Shown: positions 37,159 through 44,683 of the stretch, in pieces
Position numbering within the stretch: position 1 is the stretch's first letter
How the letters are laid out: each line of letters opens with the position of its first letter
Source: an uncultured Collinsella sp.
GTDB taxonomy: Bacteria; Actinomycetota; Coriobacteriia; Coriobacteriales; Coriobacteriaceae
Assembly (NCBI GenBank): GCA_959602645.1
Contig: CAUGTZ010000004.1
Span: 58,534-122,533 of the forward strand
Direction of reading: 5' to 3'
DNA: 64,000 bases
Position numbers and translations under genes: made by a program
Notes under the pieces: model-generated
The model's database searches: none
The model's input: the letters and a program-made list of their open reading frames with translations, nothing else
Told to the model about the DNA's origin: nothing

Positions 37159-37188
37159 CACACCGGAATTGTCCGCGGGAGCATCGTT

Positions 37189-37253
37189 GCATGGCAATCA
37201 GCAATCCTCTTGGTAAGGGCAGCAAGCATTTCCGCTTGTGCTGATTGCCATGC
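37189..37253. terminator. 15-bp perfect inverted repeat between convergent genes
   Basis: Arm GCATGGCAATCAGCA (37189-37203) and its exact complement (37239-37253), with a 35-base loop that holds an inner GCAAGC/GCTTGT stem. It lies between the ATPase stop and the flavodoxin-like gene's stop. Confidence 0.6.
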
Positions 37254-37266
37254 GCTCCTCTTGTCC

Positions 37267-37797
37267 TTAGGCGAGCTTGCGGGCGAGCTCGCGCACCTCT
37301 TCCAACTTGGGCGAGGAGGCCATGCTGTCGCGCTCGGTCATGCCGCTAATGGTGACAATGCCCTGGTCCTCCCACTTGCAGTACGCGCAGGTTGACTTGT
37401 ACATGGCAATCGCCGCATCATAGACACCCTCGCTGTGGCTATCGAGCAAAAGGGCCGTCTTGGTGAACGGGAAACCCGTGGCACCGAAGGCGTACAGGCG
37501 GTCGATGGCGGTCTTTTCCTGCGCAGTGATATCAAACCAGTAGATAGGCGAAGCGAAGACAACCATGTCGGTGTCTTTCAGCGACTCAATCACGTTGGCC
37601 ATGTCATCCTTCTGCACGCAGACGCCCTCATGGGCGAAGCAGTACTGGCATCCCAAGCAGCCGGCGATCTTCTTGCTGGCAACGCGGATGACCTCGACCG
37701 TATGGCCGCCCTCACGCGCGGTCTCGGCAAACGTCTCGACCATGGTATCGGTATTGGCGCCCTTACGCGGGCTGCCGCTCAATACAACGATATTCAT
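37267..37797 (-). CDS. Flavodoxin-like NAD(P)H-dependent oxidoreductase / iron-sulfur flavoprotein family
   Basis: A 176-residue flavodoxin-fold protein: LSGSPRKGANTDTM (FMN phosphate loop), then GCLGCQYCFAHEGVC (Cys cluster typical of the iron-sulfur flavoprotein-like family), FASPIYWFDITAQEK for the isoalloxazine. It binds FMN and reduces quinones, nitro compounds or similar. The C-terminus has a further CAYC. The ATG at 37797 is preceded by GAGAGGGA. Confidence 0.88.
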   Translation of the reverse strand: MNIVVLSGSPRKGANTDTMVETFAETAREGGHTVEVIRVASKKIAGCLGCQYCFAHEGVCVQKDDMANVIESLKDTDMVVFASPIYWFDITAQEKTAIDRLYAFGATGFPFTKTALLLDSHSEGVYDAAIAMYKSTCAYCKWEDQGIVTISGMTERDSMASSPKLEEVRELARKLA

Positions 37798-38001
37798 AGG
37801 ATTCCCTCTCCTTCATGCTGCAGGCGCGCAGCTTTTTTTCTTGTAACCAAAACAAATGGGGTTAATCAATCGCCAGCAGGCCATATCTCTTGCTCAAGTT
37901 CCCTAAAGAAGCTCAAGGCGATTGCGATTGCCTTATACAACATCGAAAACCAAAGAGGGGCCATAGCAACGTCGCCTGCCTGAAATGGCACGCTGTCAAG
38001 A

Positions 38002-38556
38002 TCAACTACGGGGATCGTGACGAGCCGATACCGCCCGCATGCCCCCTTCGGAATAGGCGCTGAGCAGCTCCTGAGCGTGGGCAAACTCGGGCCCTCGCCT
38101 CCAACCGAGCAGGCGGTTGACCGCGAGATTTCCCTGGACGTTGTGGACGAAGAGCAGATAGGCGTCCTCGCGCGAAAGCCCAGTCTCCTCCATGATCGAG
38201 GGAACCATCTGCTCGGCGCCGCGCTCGACGACGCGCTGTGCCACCCGAGCGTACGCGTCGTCATCCGAGTAGAGCAGATAATAGTCATCGTTTGCCGGCG
38301 GACGCTGGCAGAGGGCACCCGCCTCCGTTCCCTCGAGCGGCGGCACCGCCGCCAAGGCCTCGTCGATAAGCGCGTCGAGCAGGGCGAACTTGTCCTCGTA
38401 GTGCAGATAGAACGTGCCACGGTTAATATCGGCACGGCGGCAGATATCCGCTACCGTCATCTTCGCGAAGCCGACCTCGGCCAGCAGCGCGAAGAACGCC
38501 TCCCGTATGACCGAGAGTGTATAGCGTCGGCGACGATCGATCTTCCCCGCTTCCAT
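38002..38556 (-). CDS. TetR-family repressor of the sirtuin operon (copy 1)
   Basis: A 184-residue regulator with N-terminal HTH (EVGFAKMTVADICRRADINRGTFYLHYEDKFALLDALIDE) and a helical ligand domain of the TetR_C_7/33 type. ATG 38556 follows GGAGGGG. It is divergent from the three sirtuin genes; the 143-base gap holds an 18-bp palindrome over a -10 box. A second copy at 41287-41847 is about 80% identical by eye and faces the degraded second sirtuin locus. Confidence 0.88.
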   Translation of the reverse strand: MEAGKIDRRRRYTLSVIREAFFALLAEVGFAKMTVADICRRADINRGTFYLHYEDKFALLDALIDEALAAVPPLEGTEAGALCQRPPANDDYYLLYSDDDAYARVAQRVVERGAEQMVPSIMEETGLSREDAYLLFVHNVQGNLAVNRLLGWRRGPEFAHAQELLSAYSEGGMRAVSARHDPRS

Positions 38557-38660
38557 TACCCCTCCAATTGCAACGCTCGACAATGCCCGGCAAACGCTCG
38601 TTTATCGACAGCAGGCCGAAGCTGTTCATTGCTCTTAAGCAAATCGACATGGATACTTTT

Positions 38661-38678
38661 TATAGACACGTGTTTATA
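38661..38678. promoter_or_regulatory. Palindromic operator overlapping the sirtuin promoter
   Basis: TATAGACACGTGTTTATA: an 18-bp near-perfect palindrome. TATAAT at 38675-38680 overlaps its right end and lies 20 bases before the sirtuin start. A related sequence occupies the same place in the second locus, so this is probably the TetR binding site. Confidence 0.75.
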
Positions 38679-38699
38679 ATAGCTGAAAGAAGGTATCCA

Positions 38700-39665
38700 G
38701 TGACCCTGTACGAGCAGCTCGTTATCGAGCTCACCAACCGATCGTTTTCCCTTCATGCCGCCTACCGCAGCGGCAGCACGCCCTATGAGCTGAGTGACCG
38801 CGAGCCCGAGCCCTACGACCAGCAAATCGAGGACTTCGCCCGTATGATCGAAGAAGCCGATTGCGTGCTGGTGGGCGGGGCCTCCGGGCTCTCCGCGGCG
38901 GGCGGCGGCGACTTCTATTACGAGGACAACGCAACCTATCGCAGGCATTTCGGCAAATTCGCCGAGCGCTACGGTTTCAAGGGCGCTTTCGAGGGGTCGT
39001 TCTACCGCTGGCCCACCGCCGAGGCGCGCTGGGGATACCTCGCCACCTTCCTCGACACCACGCTCAACGCCCCGCTGCGCAAGCCCTACAGGAACCTCGA
39101 CGCCATTCTCGCCGAGAAGGATTTCTTCGTGCTCACCACCAACCAGGACACGCAGTTTGTGAAGCTCTATCCCTGGGAGAAAGTGGCAGAGATCCAAGGC
39201 GACCACCGCTTCTTTCAGTGCTCCCACTGTTGCACCGACGAGGTGTGGAACGCGGTCGAGCCGGTCTCCCACATGGTAGAGGCCATGGGAGACGGTCTGG
39301 AGGTTCCGACAGAGCTCGTGCCGCGCTGCCCGCACTGCGGGGCAGAGGCGTTCCCCTGGGTTCGCGGCTACGGCAACTTCCTGCAGGGCGAACTCTACGA
39401 GGAGCAGTACCGCAAGGTGTCCGACTGGCTCGACGCGCACGCACGGCAGAGGATCCTCTTCCTCGAGCTGGGTGTGGGCCGCATGACGCCCGCGTTTATC
39501 CAGGAGCCGTTCTGGGCCCTCACGGCGCAGTTACCGCAGGCCAGCTACATCGCCGTAAACAACAAGACGCAGTTTCTCCCCCGCGCGATCGAGGATCGGG
39601 GGCTCGCCGTTCGCGCCGACATCGCCGACGTGCTCGCCGACGTGCGCAAGACGCTGGGGAGGTAG
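38700..39665 (+). CDS. SirTM-like (class M) sirtuin A
   Basis: A 321-residue Sir2-fold protein: NAD loop VGGASGLSAAGG (58-69), LTTNQDTQF (145-153), Zn-ribbon Cys pairs C174/C177 and C210/C213, and LELGVGRMTPAFIQEPFW. The position of the canonical catalytic His is Gln (EIQGD, Q166), as in SirTM sirtuins, which ADP-ribosylate rather than deacetylate. GTG 38700 is chosen because the second locus copy starts at the same codon as ATG and AAGG precedes it. First of three sirtuin genes; TetR controlled. Substrate unknown: no macrodomain, GcvH-L or lipoate ligase gene lies nearby. Confidence 0.85.
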   Translation: MTLYEQLVIELTNRSFSLHAAYRSGSTPYELSDREPEPYDQQIEDFARMIEEADCVLVGGASGLSAAGGGDFYYEDNATYRRHFGKFAERYGFKGAFEGSFYRWPTAEARWGYLATFLDTTLNAPLRKPYRNLDAILAEKDFFVLTTNQDTQFVKLYPWEKVAEIQGDHRFFQCSHCCTDEVWNAVEPVSHMVEAMGDGLEVPTELVPRCPHCGAEAFPWVRGYGNFLQGELYEEQYRKVSDWLDAHARQRILFLELGVGRMTPAFIQEPFWALTAQLPQASYIAVNNKTQFLPRAIEDRGLAVRADIADVLADVRKTLGR

Positions 39666-39668
39666 CGC

Positions 39669-40367
39669 ATGGAGACGGCGAAAGCAGTTCGCATAGGCAG
39701 GGCGCTAGCCGAAGCGGATCTTGTCATCATCGGCGCTAGCAACGGACTCGACATGGCGGAGGGGCTCAACCTTTTCTGCGCCGATGCTCATTTCCAAGAG
39801 GCGTACGGGGACCTCGCCCAGGCAGACGGCATCGGCTGCATACTGCAGGGGCTCGCTTCCCCGGATGCCAGCGTGCGACGCCGATGGGCCGAGCGGTTCC
39901 ATCAAAAGGAGTATCTCGAATATGAGCCCGGCTCGCTCATGAACGGGCTGCGGCGTCTTACGGAGCACGCCGACACCTTCGTGGTCACATGCAACATCGA
40001 CGGGCACTTCGCGCGCGCCGGGTTCGACGAGGAGCGCGTGCTCGAGACTGAGGGGAGCATACGCACGTCGATCGACGAGCGGCGTCTCGCCCATCCAGAC
40101 GCCCTCGCCACGGCCCAGCTCGAGGAGCTCGAGCGCCTTGTGCAAGCCCATCGCAACGGCAGGGTCGCCATCCTCGAACTTGGCGTGGGACTGCGCAACG
40201 GCATCATAAAGCACATGCTCGCCCAGATCGCGAACGTCTGCGAGCACGCCACCTACATCGTGTTCAACTACAGCCAGGCTATGGCGCCCGATGCATCGTG
40301 CGAGACGATTCTCGTTGACGGCGATATGGCCCCGGCTTTCGAGAAGATCGCCCGATGCCACCCCTAG
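39669..40367 (+). CDS. SirTM-like sirtuin B, lacking the zinc ribbon
   Basis: A 232-residue, shortened relative. It keeps the NAD loop (IIGASNGLDMAEG, 20-32), the core VTCNIDGHFARAGFDEERVLETEGS (106-130) and ELGVGLRNGIIKHML, but the Zn-binding Cys pairs are gone and Glu stands where sirtuin A has Gln. It begins 3 bases after sirtuin A and overlaps sirtuin C by 13. The loss of the Zn module suggests a non-catalytic partner or altered activity, not simple decay, since the frame is intact. Confidence 0.75.
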   Translation: METAKAVRIGRALAEADLVIIGASNGLDMAEGLNLFCADAHFQEAYGDLAQADGIGCILQGLASPDASVRRRWAERFHQKEYLEYEPGSLMNGLRRLTEHADTFVVTCNIDGHFARAGFDEERVLETEGSIRTSIDERRLAHPDALATAQLEELERLVQAHRNGRVAILELGVGLRNGIIKHMLAQIANVCEHATYIVFNYSQAMAPDASCETILVDGDMAPAFEKIARCHP

Positions 40368-41203
40368 AAAGAGAAGCGCGTAGGCTTCGAAGCCTTATCG
40401 ACGATGCCGACGCCATCATCGTCGGCATCGGCTCGGGCATGTCGAGCGCCGCCGGGTTCAACCATTACAACCGCGCGGGCATGGCGCGCGCAGGAATGGC
40501 GGACTGGCAGCAAGCCTTTGGCTTCAAGAGCCTTTTCGACGGCTTCTACCACCTCTACCCCAGCCTCGAGCAGCAATGGGCCTACTACGCGCGATATATC
40601 GATTTCATGCTGCGCGAGCCGACCTCGCAGCCCTATCTCGACCTACGGTCCCTCATCGGCCATAAGGATTACTTCATCCTGAGCACCAATGTAGACATCC
40701 AAGTCGAGAAGACGTTTCCCGACGAGAGAACCTGTAACTATCAGGGAAGCTTCGCGCACCTTCAGTGCAAGCAGCCATGCTGCGACGAGCTCTTCGAGGC
40801 GAGCCCCTACGTCGAGCGCATGCTCGCGGGCATGGCGGGGTTCGAGATCCGCAGCGAGGATATCCCCCGATGCCCGCATTGCGGCTGGCAGCTTGTGCCG
40901 TGGGTGCGCGATGACACGTTTCTGCAGGGTGCGGCCTGGCGCGAGAGCCTCGGACGATACGAGCGCTTTGTGTGCGAGCACAGCGATCACCGCGTGCTGT
41001 TGTTGGAGCTCGGCGTGGGCGAGATGACCCCCGGCATCATCACGCTCCCGTTCTGGAGCATGACCGCGAAGCTGCCGGATGCGCACCTTTTGAGCGTAAA
41101 CATCTCGGGCGACTCGGCTCCGTTGCAGCTTGGAAGCAAGGCAGAGGCGATCCAAGCCGATTTGGGCGCCCTGCTCTCGGTGGCGCGGGCAGGTGGCGAG
41201 TAA
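40355..41203 (+). CDS. SirTM-like (class M) sirtuin C
   Basis: A 282-residue sirtuin with NAD loop VGIGSGMSSAAGF, the class M region GFYHLYPSLEQQWAYYARYI, STNVD (110-114), catalytic-site Gln (NYQGS, Q130), Zn Cys 138/142 and 173/176 (CPHC), and ELGVGEMTPGIITLPFWSMT. This layout follows staphylococcal/streptococcal SirTM closely by eye. It overlaps sirtuin B by 13 bases. A nearly identical truncated copy lies at 44002-44683. Confidence 0.88.
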   Translation: MPPLEREARRLRSLIDDADAIIVGIGSGMSSAAGFNHYNRAGMARAGMADWQQAFGFKSLFDGFYHLYPSLEQQWAYYARYIDFMLREPTSQPYLDLRSLIGHKDYFILSTNVDIQVEKTFPDERTCNYQGSFAHLQCKQPCCDELFEASPYVERMLAGMAGFEIRSEDIPRCPHCGWQLVPWVRDDTFLQGAAWRESLGRYERFVCEHSDHRVLLLELGVGEMTPGIITLPFWSMTAKLPDAHLLSVNISGDSAPLQLGSKAEAIQADLGALLSVARAGGE

Positions 41204-41239
41204 CGCGGAGCGGTAGACGCGCAATGAGGTTTTAGCCGC

Positions 41240-41267
41240 AGCCTCCGAACGAGAGGGCTCGGAGGCT
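41240..41267. terminator. Hairpin after the sirtuin operon
   Basis: AGCCTCCGA (41240-41248) pairs with TCGGAGGCT (41259-41267). No T-run follows; it lies between convergent sirtuin C and TetR copy 2 genes. Confidence 0.5.
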
Positions 41268-41286
41268 GGTATTCCTGAATCGCAGG

Positions 41287-41847
41287 TCACGATGGGTTAT
41301 CGGAATCGCGAAGAGCGGATACCGCCAGTAAGCCCCCTTCGGAATAGGCGTTGAGCAGCTCCTGGGCATGGGCGAACTCGGGGCCTCGTCTCCAGCCGAG
41401 CAGGCGGTTGACGGCCAGATTGCCCTGGACGTTGTGGACGAAGAGCAGGAAGGCGTCTTCGCGTGAAAGCCCTGTTTTCTCCATGACCCAGGGAACCATC
41501 TGCTCCACTCCGCGTTCTATGACGCGCTGGGCTACGCGAGCGTATGCGTCGCTGTCCGAATAAAGCAGGCGATAATCGTCGTCTGCCGGCGGACGCTGGC
41601 AAAGCGTTGCCGATTCAACCCCCTCAAGCGGGGGAGCCGCTGCCAATGCCTCGTCGATAAGCGCATCGAGCAGCGCGTACTTATCCTCGCAATGCAGATA
41701 GAACGTTCCCCGGTTGATCTCGGCGCGGCGGCAGATGTCCGCCACCGTCATCTTCGCGAAGCCGACCTCGGCCAGCAGCGCGAAGAACGCCTCCTGTGTG
41801 ACCGAGAGGGTGTAGCGCCGCCGGCGGTCGATCTTGGTTTCTCCCAT
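41287..41847 (-). CDS. TetR-family repressor, second sirtuin locus (copy 2)
   Basis: A 186-residue paralogue of the 38002-38556 regulator; HTH EVGFAKMTVADICRRAEINRGTFYLHC is nearly identical, and the C-terminal domain differs at scattered positions. ATG 41847 follows GGAGAGG. It is divergent from a degraded sirtuin gene, again with a TATAGACAC palindrome between. The gene itself is intact, so it may act on both operators. Confidence 0.86.
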   Translation of the reverse strand: MGETKIDRRRRYTLSVTQEAFFALLAEVGFAKMTVADICRRAEINRGTFYLHCEDKYALLDALIDEALAAAPPLEGVESATLCQRPPADDDYRLLYSDSDAYARVAQRVIERGVEQMVPWVMEKTGLSREDAFLLFVHNVQGNLAVNRLLGWRRGPEFAHAQELLNAYSEGGLLAVSALRDSDNPS

Positions 41848-41952
41848 CGCCTCTCCAATCTGAGTCGTTTGACAATGTCCAGTAGCTGTTCGTTTATCGA
41901 CAGGTGCACGCGTTTGTTCATTGCCCCTGCGAAAATCAACAAGGATACTGTT

Positions 41953-41973
41953 TATAGACACCTGTTTTTTATA
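41953..41973. promoter_or_regulatory. Second copy of the TetR operator
   Basis: TATAGACACCTGTTTTTTATA, 18 bases before the ATG of the truncated sirtuin. The left half-site (TATAGACAC) is identical to copy 1; the right half has three extra T and one change. Confidence 0.6.
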
Positions 41974-41990
41974 GCTGAAAGGGAGCACGG

Positions 41991-42191
41991 ATGACCCTGT
42001 GCGAGAAGCTCGGCATCGGGCTTGTCAGCCGATCGTTTTCCCATCGGGCCGTCTATCGAAACGGCGGCACGTCATACGATTTGAGCGATTGCGAGCCTGC
42101 TGCTTGCAAGCAAGATATCGAGGCTTTTGCCCGCAAGGTGGGGAAGGCTGATTGCGTGTTTACGGGAGAGGCAGGTAGGCAGGCGTTATGA
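41991..42191 (+). pseudogene. N-terminal remnant of a sirtuin A copy
   Basis: Sixty-six residues matching sirtuin A up to KADCVFTGE, where the NAD-binding loop should start (VGGASGLS in the intact copy). After about 42165 the sequence is unrelated and the frame ends at the start of the radical SAM gene. The ATG here corresponds to GTG in copy 1 and has AAAGGGAG upstream. No NAD-binding site remains. Confidence 0.85.
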
Positions 42192-42877
42192 GCATCTGCA
42201 TCAAAAATCAGATTCAGAATATGAATATCGTCATCGGCTGCACGGTGGGGTGTCCATATTGCTATGCCCGTAACAATGTGAAACGTTGGCATATGATTGA
42301 CGACTTCGCTGATCCTGCGTTCTTCCCGAGCAAGCTCAAGATGATGGAAAAGAAACGCCCGCAGAACTTTCTCCTTACCGGCATGAGCGATCTCTCCGGG
42401 TGGAAGCTGGAATGGCGAGACGAGGTATTTGCAAAGATCCATGAGAATCCACAGCATCAGTTCCTGTTCCTGACCAAGAGACCCGATTTGCTGGATTTAG
42501 ATACCGACCTGGAAAACGCATGGTTCGGCGTTACGGTGACGAGGAAAGCGGAGCTGTGGCGTATCGACGCCCTTCGGAAAAACGTCAAAGCAAATCACTT
42601 CTTCGTTACTTTTGAGCCGCTATTCGACGATCCCGGTACGGTCGACCTTTCCGGAATCAACTGGATCGTCGTCGGTACCATGACCGGGGCGCAGAGCAGG
42701 AAGGTTCATACGGAACCGGAGTGGGCATGGTCTTTGACGGACCAGGCGCACGCGCTTGGCATTCCAATGTTTATGAAGGAAGACCTCGTCTCTGTCATAG
42801 GGGACGAAAACATGATTCAGGAATTGCCGGAAGAATTCGAAAGAGTGCTGGAGGTGCAGAGAACATGGCGGAAGTGA
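42188..42877 (+). CDS. Radical SAM protein A of a mobile pair
   Basis: A 229-residue protein with a radical SAM Cys motif CTVGCPYCYAR (C-x3-C-x2-C) near residue 19 and a shortened barrel (FLLTGMSDLSGW, FLTKRPDLLD, FGVTVTRKAE, FVTFEPLF). It resembles the DUF5131/Gp37-Gp68 group and the NCBI family named radical SAM mobile pair protein A. The next gene is the matching pair member and overlaps by 13 bases. Substrate unknown. Codons are more AT-rich than in flanking genes, suggesting transfer from a Firmicute. Confidence 0.82.
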   Translation: MSICIKNQIQNMNIVIGCTVGCPYCYARNNVKRWHMIDDFADPAFFPSKLKMMEKKRPQNFLLTGMSDLSGWKLEWRDEVFAKIHENPQHQFLFLTKRPDLLDLDTDLENAWFGVTVTRKAELWRIDALRKNVKANHFFVTFEPLFDDPGTVDLSGINWIVVGTMTGAQSRKVHTEPEWAWSLTDQAHALGIPMFMKEDLVSVIGDENMIQELPEEFERVLEVQRTWRK

Positions 42878-43773
42878 TCGATGGAATCCTCATCAATGAG
42901 GTGGAAGCAAAGAACATCATGACCAAGTCCAGCCTGCCGGTAGGCGGCTACTCGGTCAATCCCTATGTAGGTTGCACGCATGCCTGCAAGTATTGCTATG
43001 CCTCCTTTATGAAGCGCTTTACCGGACACAAGGAGGAATGGGGCACCTTTCTTGATGTGAAGCATTGGCCGGAAATCAAGAATCCGAAGAAATACGCTGG
43101 ACAGCGGGTGGTTATCGGTTCTGTGACGGATGGCTACAATCCACAGGAGGAGCGATTCGGGAATACCAGGAAACTCCTGGAGCAGCTGATTGGCAGCGAT
43201 GCAGATATTCTGATCTGCACAAAGTCCGATCTTGTGGTACGGGATATCGATCTGCTGAAGAGGCTTGGACGAGTGACCGTTTCATGGTCGATCAACACGC
43301 TGGATGAGAACTTCAAGAACGATATGGACTCCGCGTCGAGCATCGAGCGTCGTATCGCTGCTATGAAGCAGGTGTATGACGAAGGTATCCGTACGGTCTG
43401 CTTCGTGTCCCCGGTATTTCCCGGCATCACGGATTTTGAGATGATTTTTGAGCGAGTAAAAGATCGGTGCGATTTGTTTTGGCTCGAAAATCTCAATCTT
43501 CGGGGTGGTTTCAAAAAAGCGATCCTGGATTATATCGCCGAGAAACATCCCAATCTCGTACCGCTTTACGATGAGATCTATAACAAGCGCAACCGTAGCT
43601 ATTTTGAAGCGCTTGAAGTAAAAGCCGAGGAAATGGCCAAGAAGTACGATTGCCCCTTTGTGGACAACGAAATGCCTTATGGCAGAGTCCCCCAGGGGCA
43701 TCCGGTGATCGTGGACTACTTCTATCACGAGGAAGTCCGAGGGTCGGATAATAGCGGAAAAAGAAATCGTTAA
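42865..43773 (+). CDS. Radical SAM protein B of a mobile pair
   Basis: A 302-residue protein: MAEVIDGILINEVEAKNI..., radical SAM motif CTHACKYCY near residue 37, then SPL-like elements (VVIGSVTDGYNPQEERFGNTRKLLEQL, CTKSDLVVRDIDLL, SINTLDENF). The layout matches radical SAM mobile pair protein B. ATG 42865 lies inside the preceding gene, after GGAGG. The pair sits exactly between two sirtuin fragments, so it was acquired by insertion or replacement. Confidence 0.85.
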   Translation: MAEVIDGILINEVEAKNIMTKSSLPVGGYSVNPYVGCTHACKYCYASFMKRFTGHKEEWGTFLDVKHWPEIKNPKKYAGQRVVIGSVTDGYNPQEERFGNTRKLLEQLIGSDADILICTKSDLVVRDIDLLKRLGRVTVSWSINTLDENFKNDMDSASSIERRIAAMKQVYDEGIRTVCFVSPVFPGITDFEMIFERVKDRCDLFWLENLNLRGGFKKAILDYIAEKHPNLVPLYDEIYNKRNRSYFEALEVKAEEMAKKYDCPFVDNEMPYGRVPQGHPVIVDYFYHEEVRGSDNSGKRNR

Positions 43774-43945
43774 ACGGAAACCGACGACGATTCGCTCGAG
43801 CGATTAGCGTCCACGCGTGGCTTCTGCCGATTGGCGCAACGGGCGACGGATTAAGGGATCGCTCGGGCGGATGATCCCGCTGCAGTACAGGCGGTCGCTC
43901 AATTTAGCGGCATGAGCGTTTTCGCACGGAAAACCAGTATCCCCT

Positions 43946-44683
43946 GTGCCGAGTTTAATCGTAGCGAATACAATGGGCACTGAGCATCAATCGAAAGTAG
44001 TCAAGAGCCTTTTCGACGGCTTCTACCACCTCTACCCCAGCCTCGAGCAGCAGTGGGCATACTATGCGCGATACATCGACTTCATGCTGCGCGAGCTGGC
44101 CTCGCAGCCCTATCTCGACCTACGGTCCCTCATCGGCCATAAGGACTACTTCATCCTGAGCACCAATGTGGACACCCAGGCCGAGAAGACGTTTCCCGAC
44201 GAGAGAACCTGTAACTATCAGGGAAGCTTCGCGCACCTTCAGTGCAAGCAGCCATGCTGCGACGAGCTCTTCGAGGCGAGCCCCTACGTCGAGCGCATGC
44301 TCGCGGGCATGGCGGGGTTCGAGATCCGCAGCGAGGATATCCCCCGATGCCCGCATTGCGGCTGGCAGCTTGTGCCGTGGGTGCGCGATGACACGTTTCT
44401 GCAGGGTGCGGCCTGGCGCGAGAGCCTCGGACGATACGAGCGCTTTGTGTGCGAGCACAGCGATCACCGCGTGCTGTTGTTGGAGCTCGGCGTGGGCGAG
44501 ATGACCCCCGGCATCATCACGCTCCCGTTCTGGAGCATGACCGCGAAGCTGCCGGATGCGCACCTGTTGAGCGTCAACATCTCGAACGGCTCGGCTCCGC
44601 TGCAGCTCGGAAGCAAGGCAGAGGCGATTCAGGCAGATTTGGGCGCGCTGCTCTCGGCGGCGCGGACGGGCGACGGTGCTTAA
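43946..44683 (+). pseudogene. C-terminal remnant of a sirtuin C copy
   Basis: From about 44002 the sequence is nearly identical to 40522-41203 of sirtuin C (KSLFDGFYHLYPSLEQQ onward), including Gln at the catalytic site (NYQG) and all four Zn Cys. The NAD-binding N-terminus (VGIGSGMSS) is missing and replaced by about 19 unrelated residues, so it cannot bind NAD normally. Very low divergence points to recent duplication or gene conversion. Confidence 0.8.

Noticed and set aside
37860..38001. Coding potential after the first TetR stop
   Set aside because: Short frames only, no ribosome-binding site, no family match.
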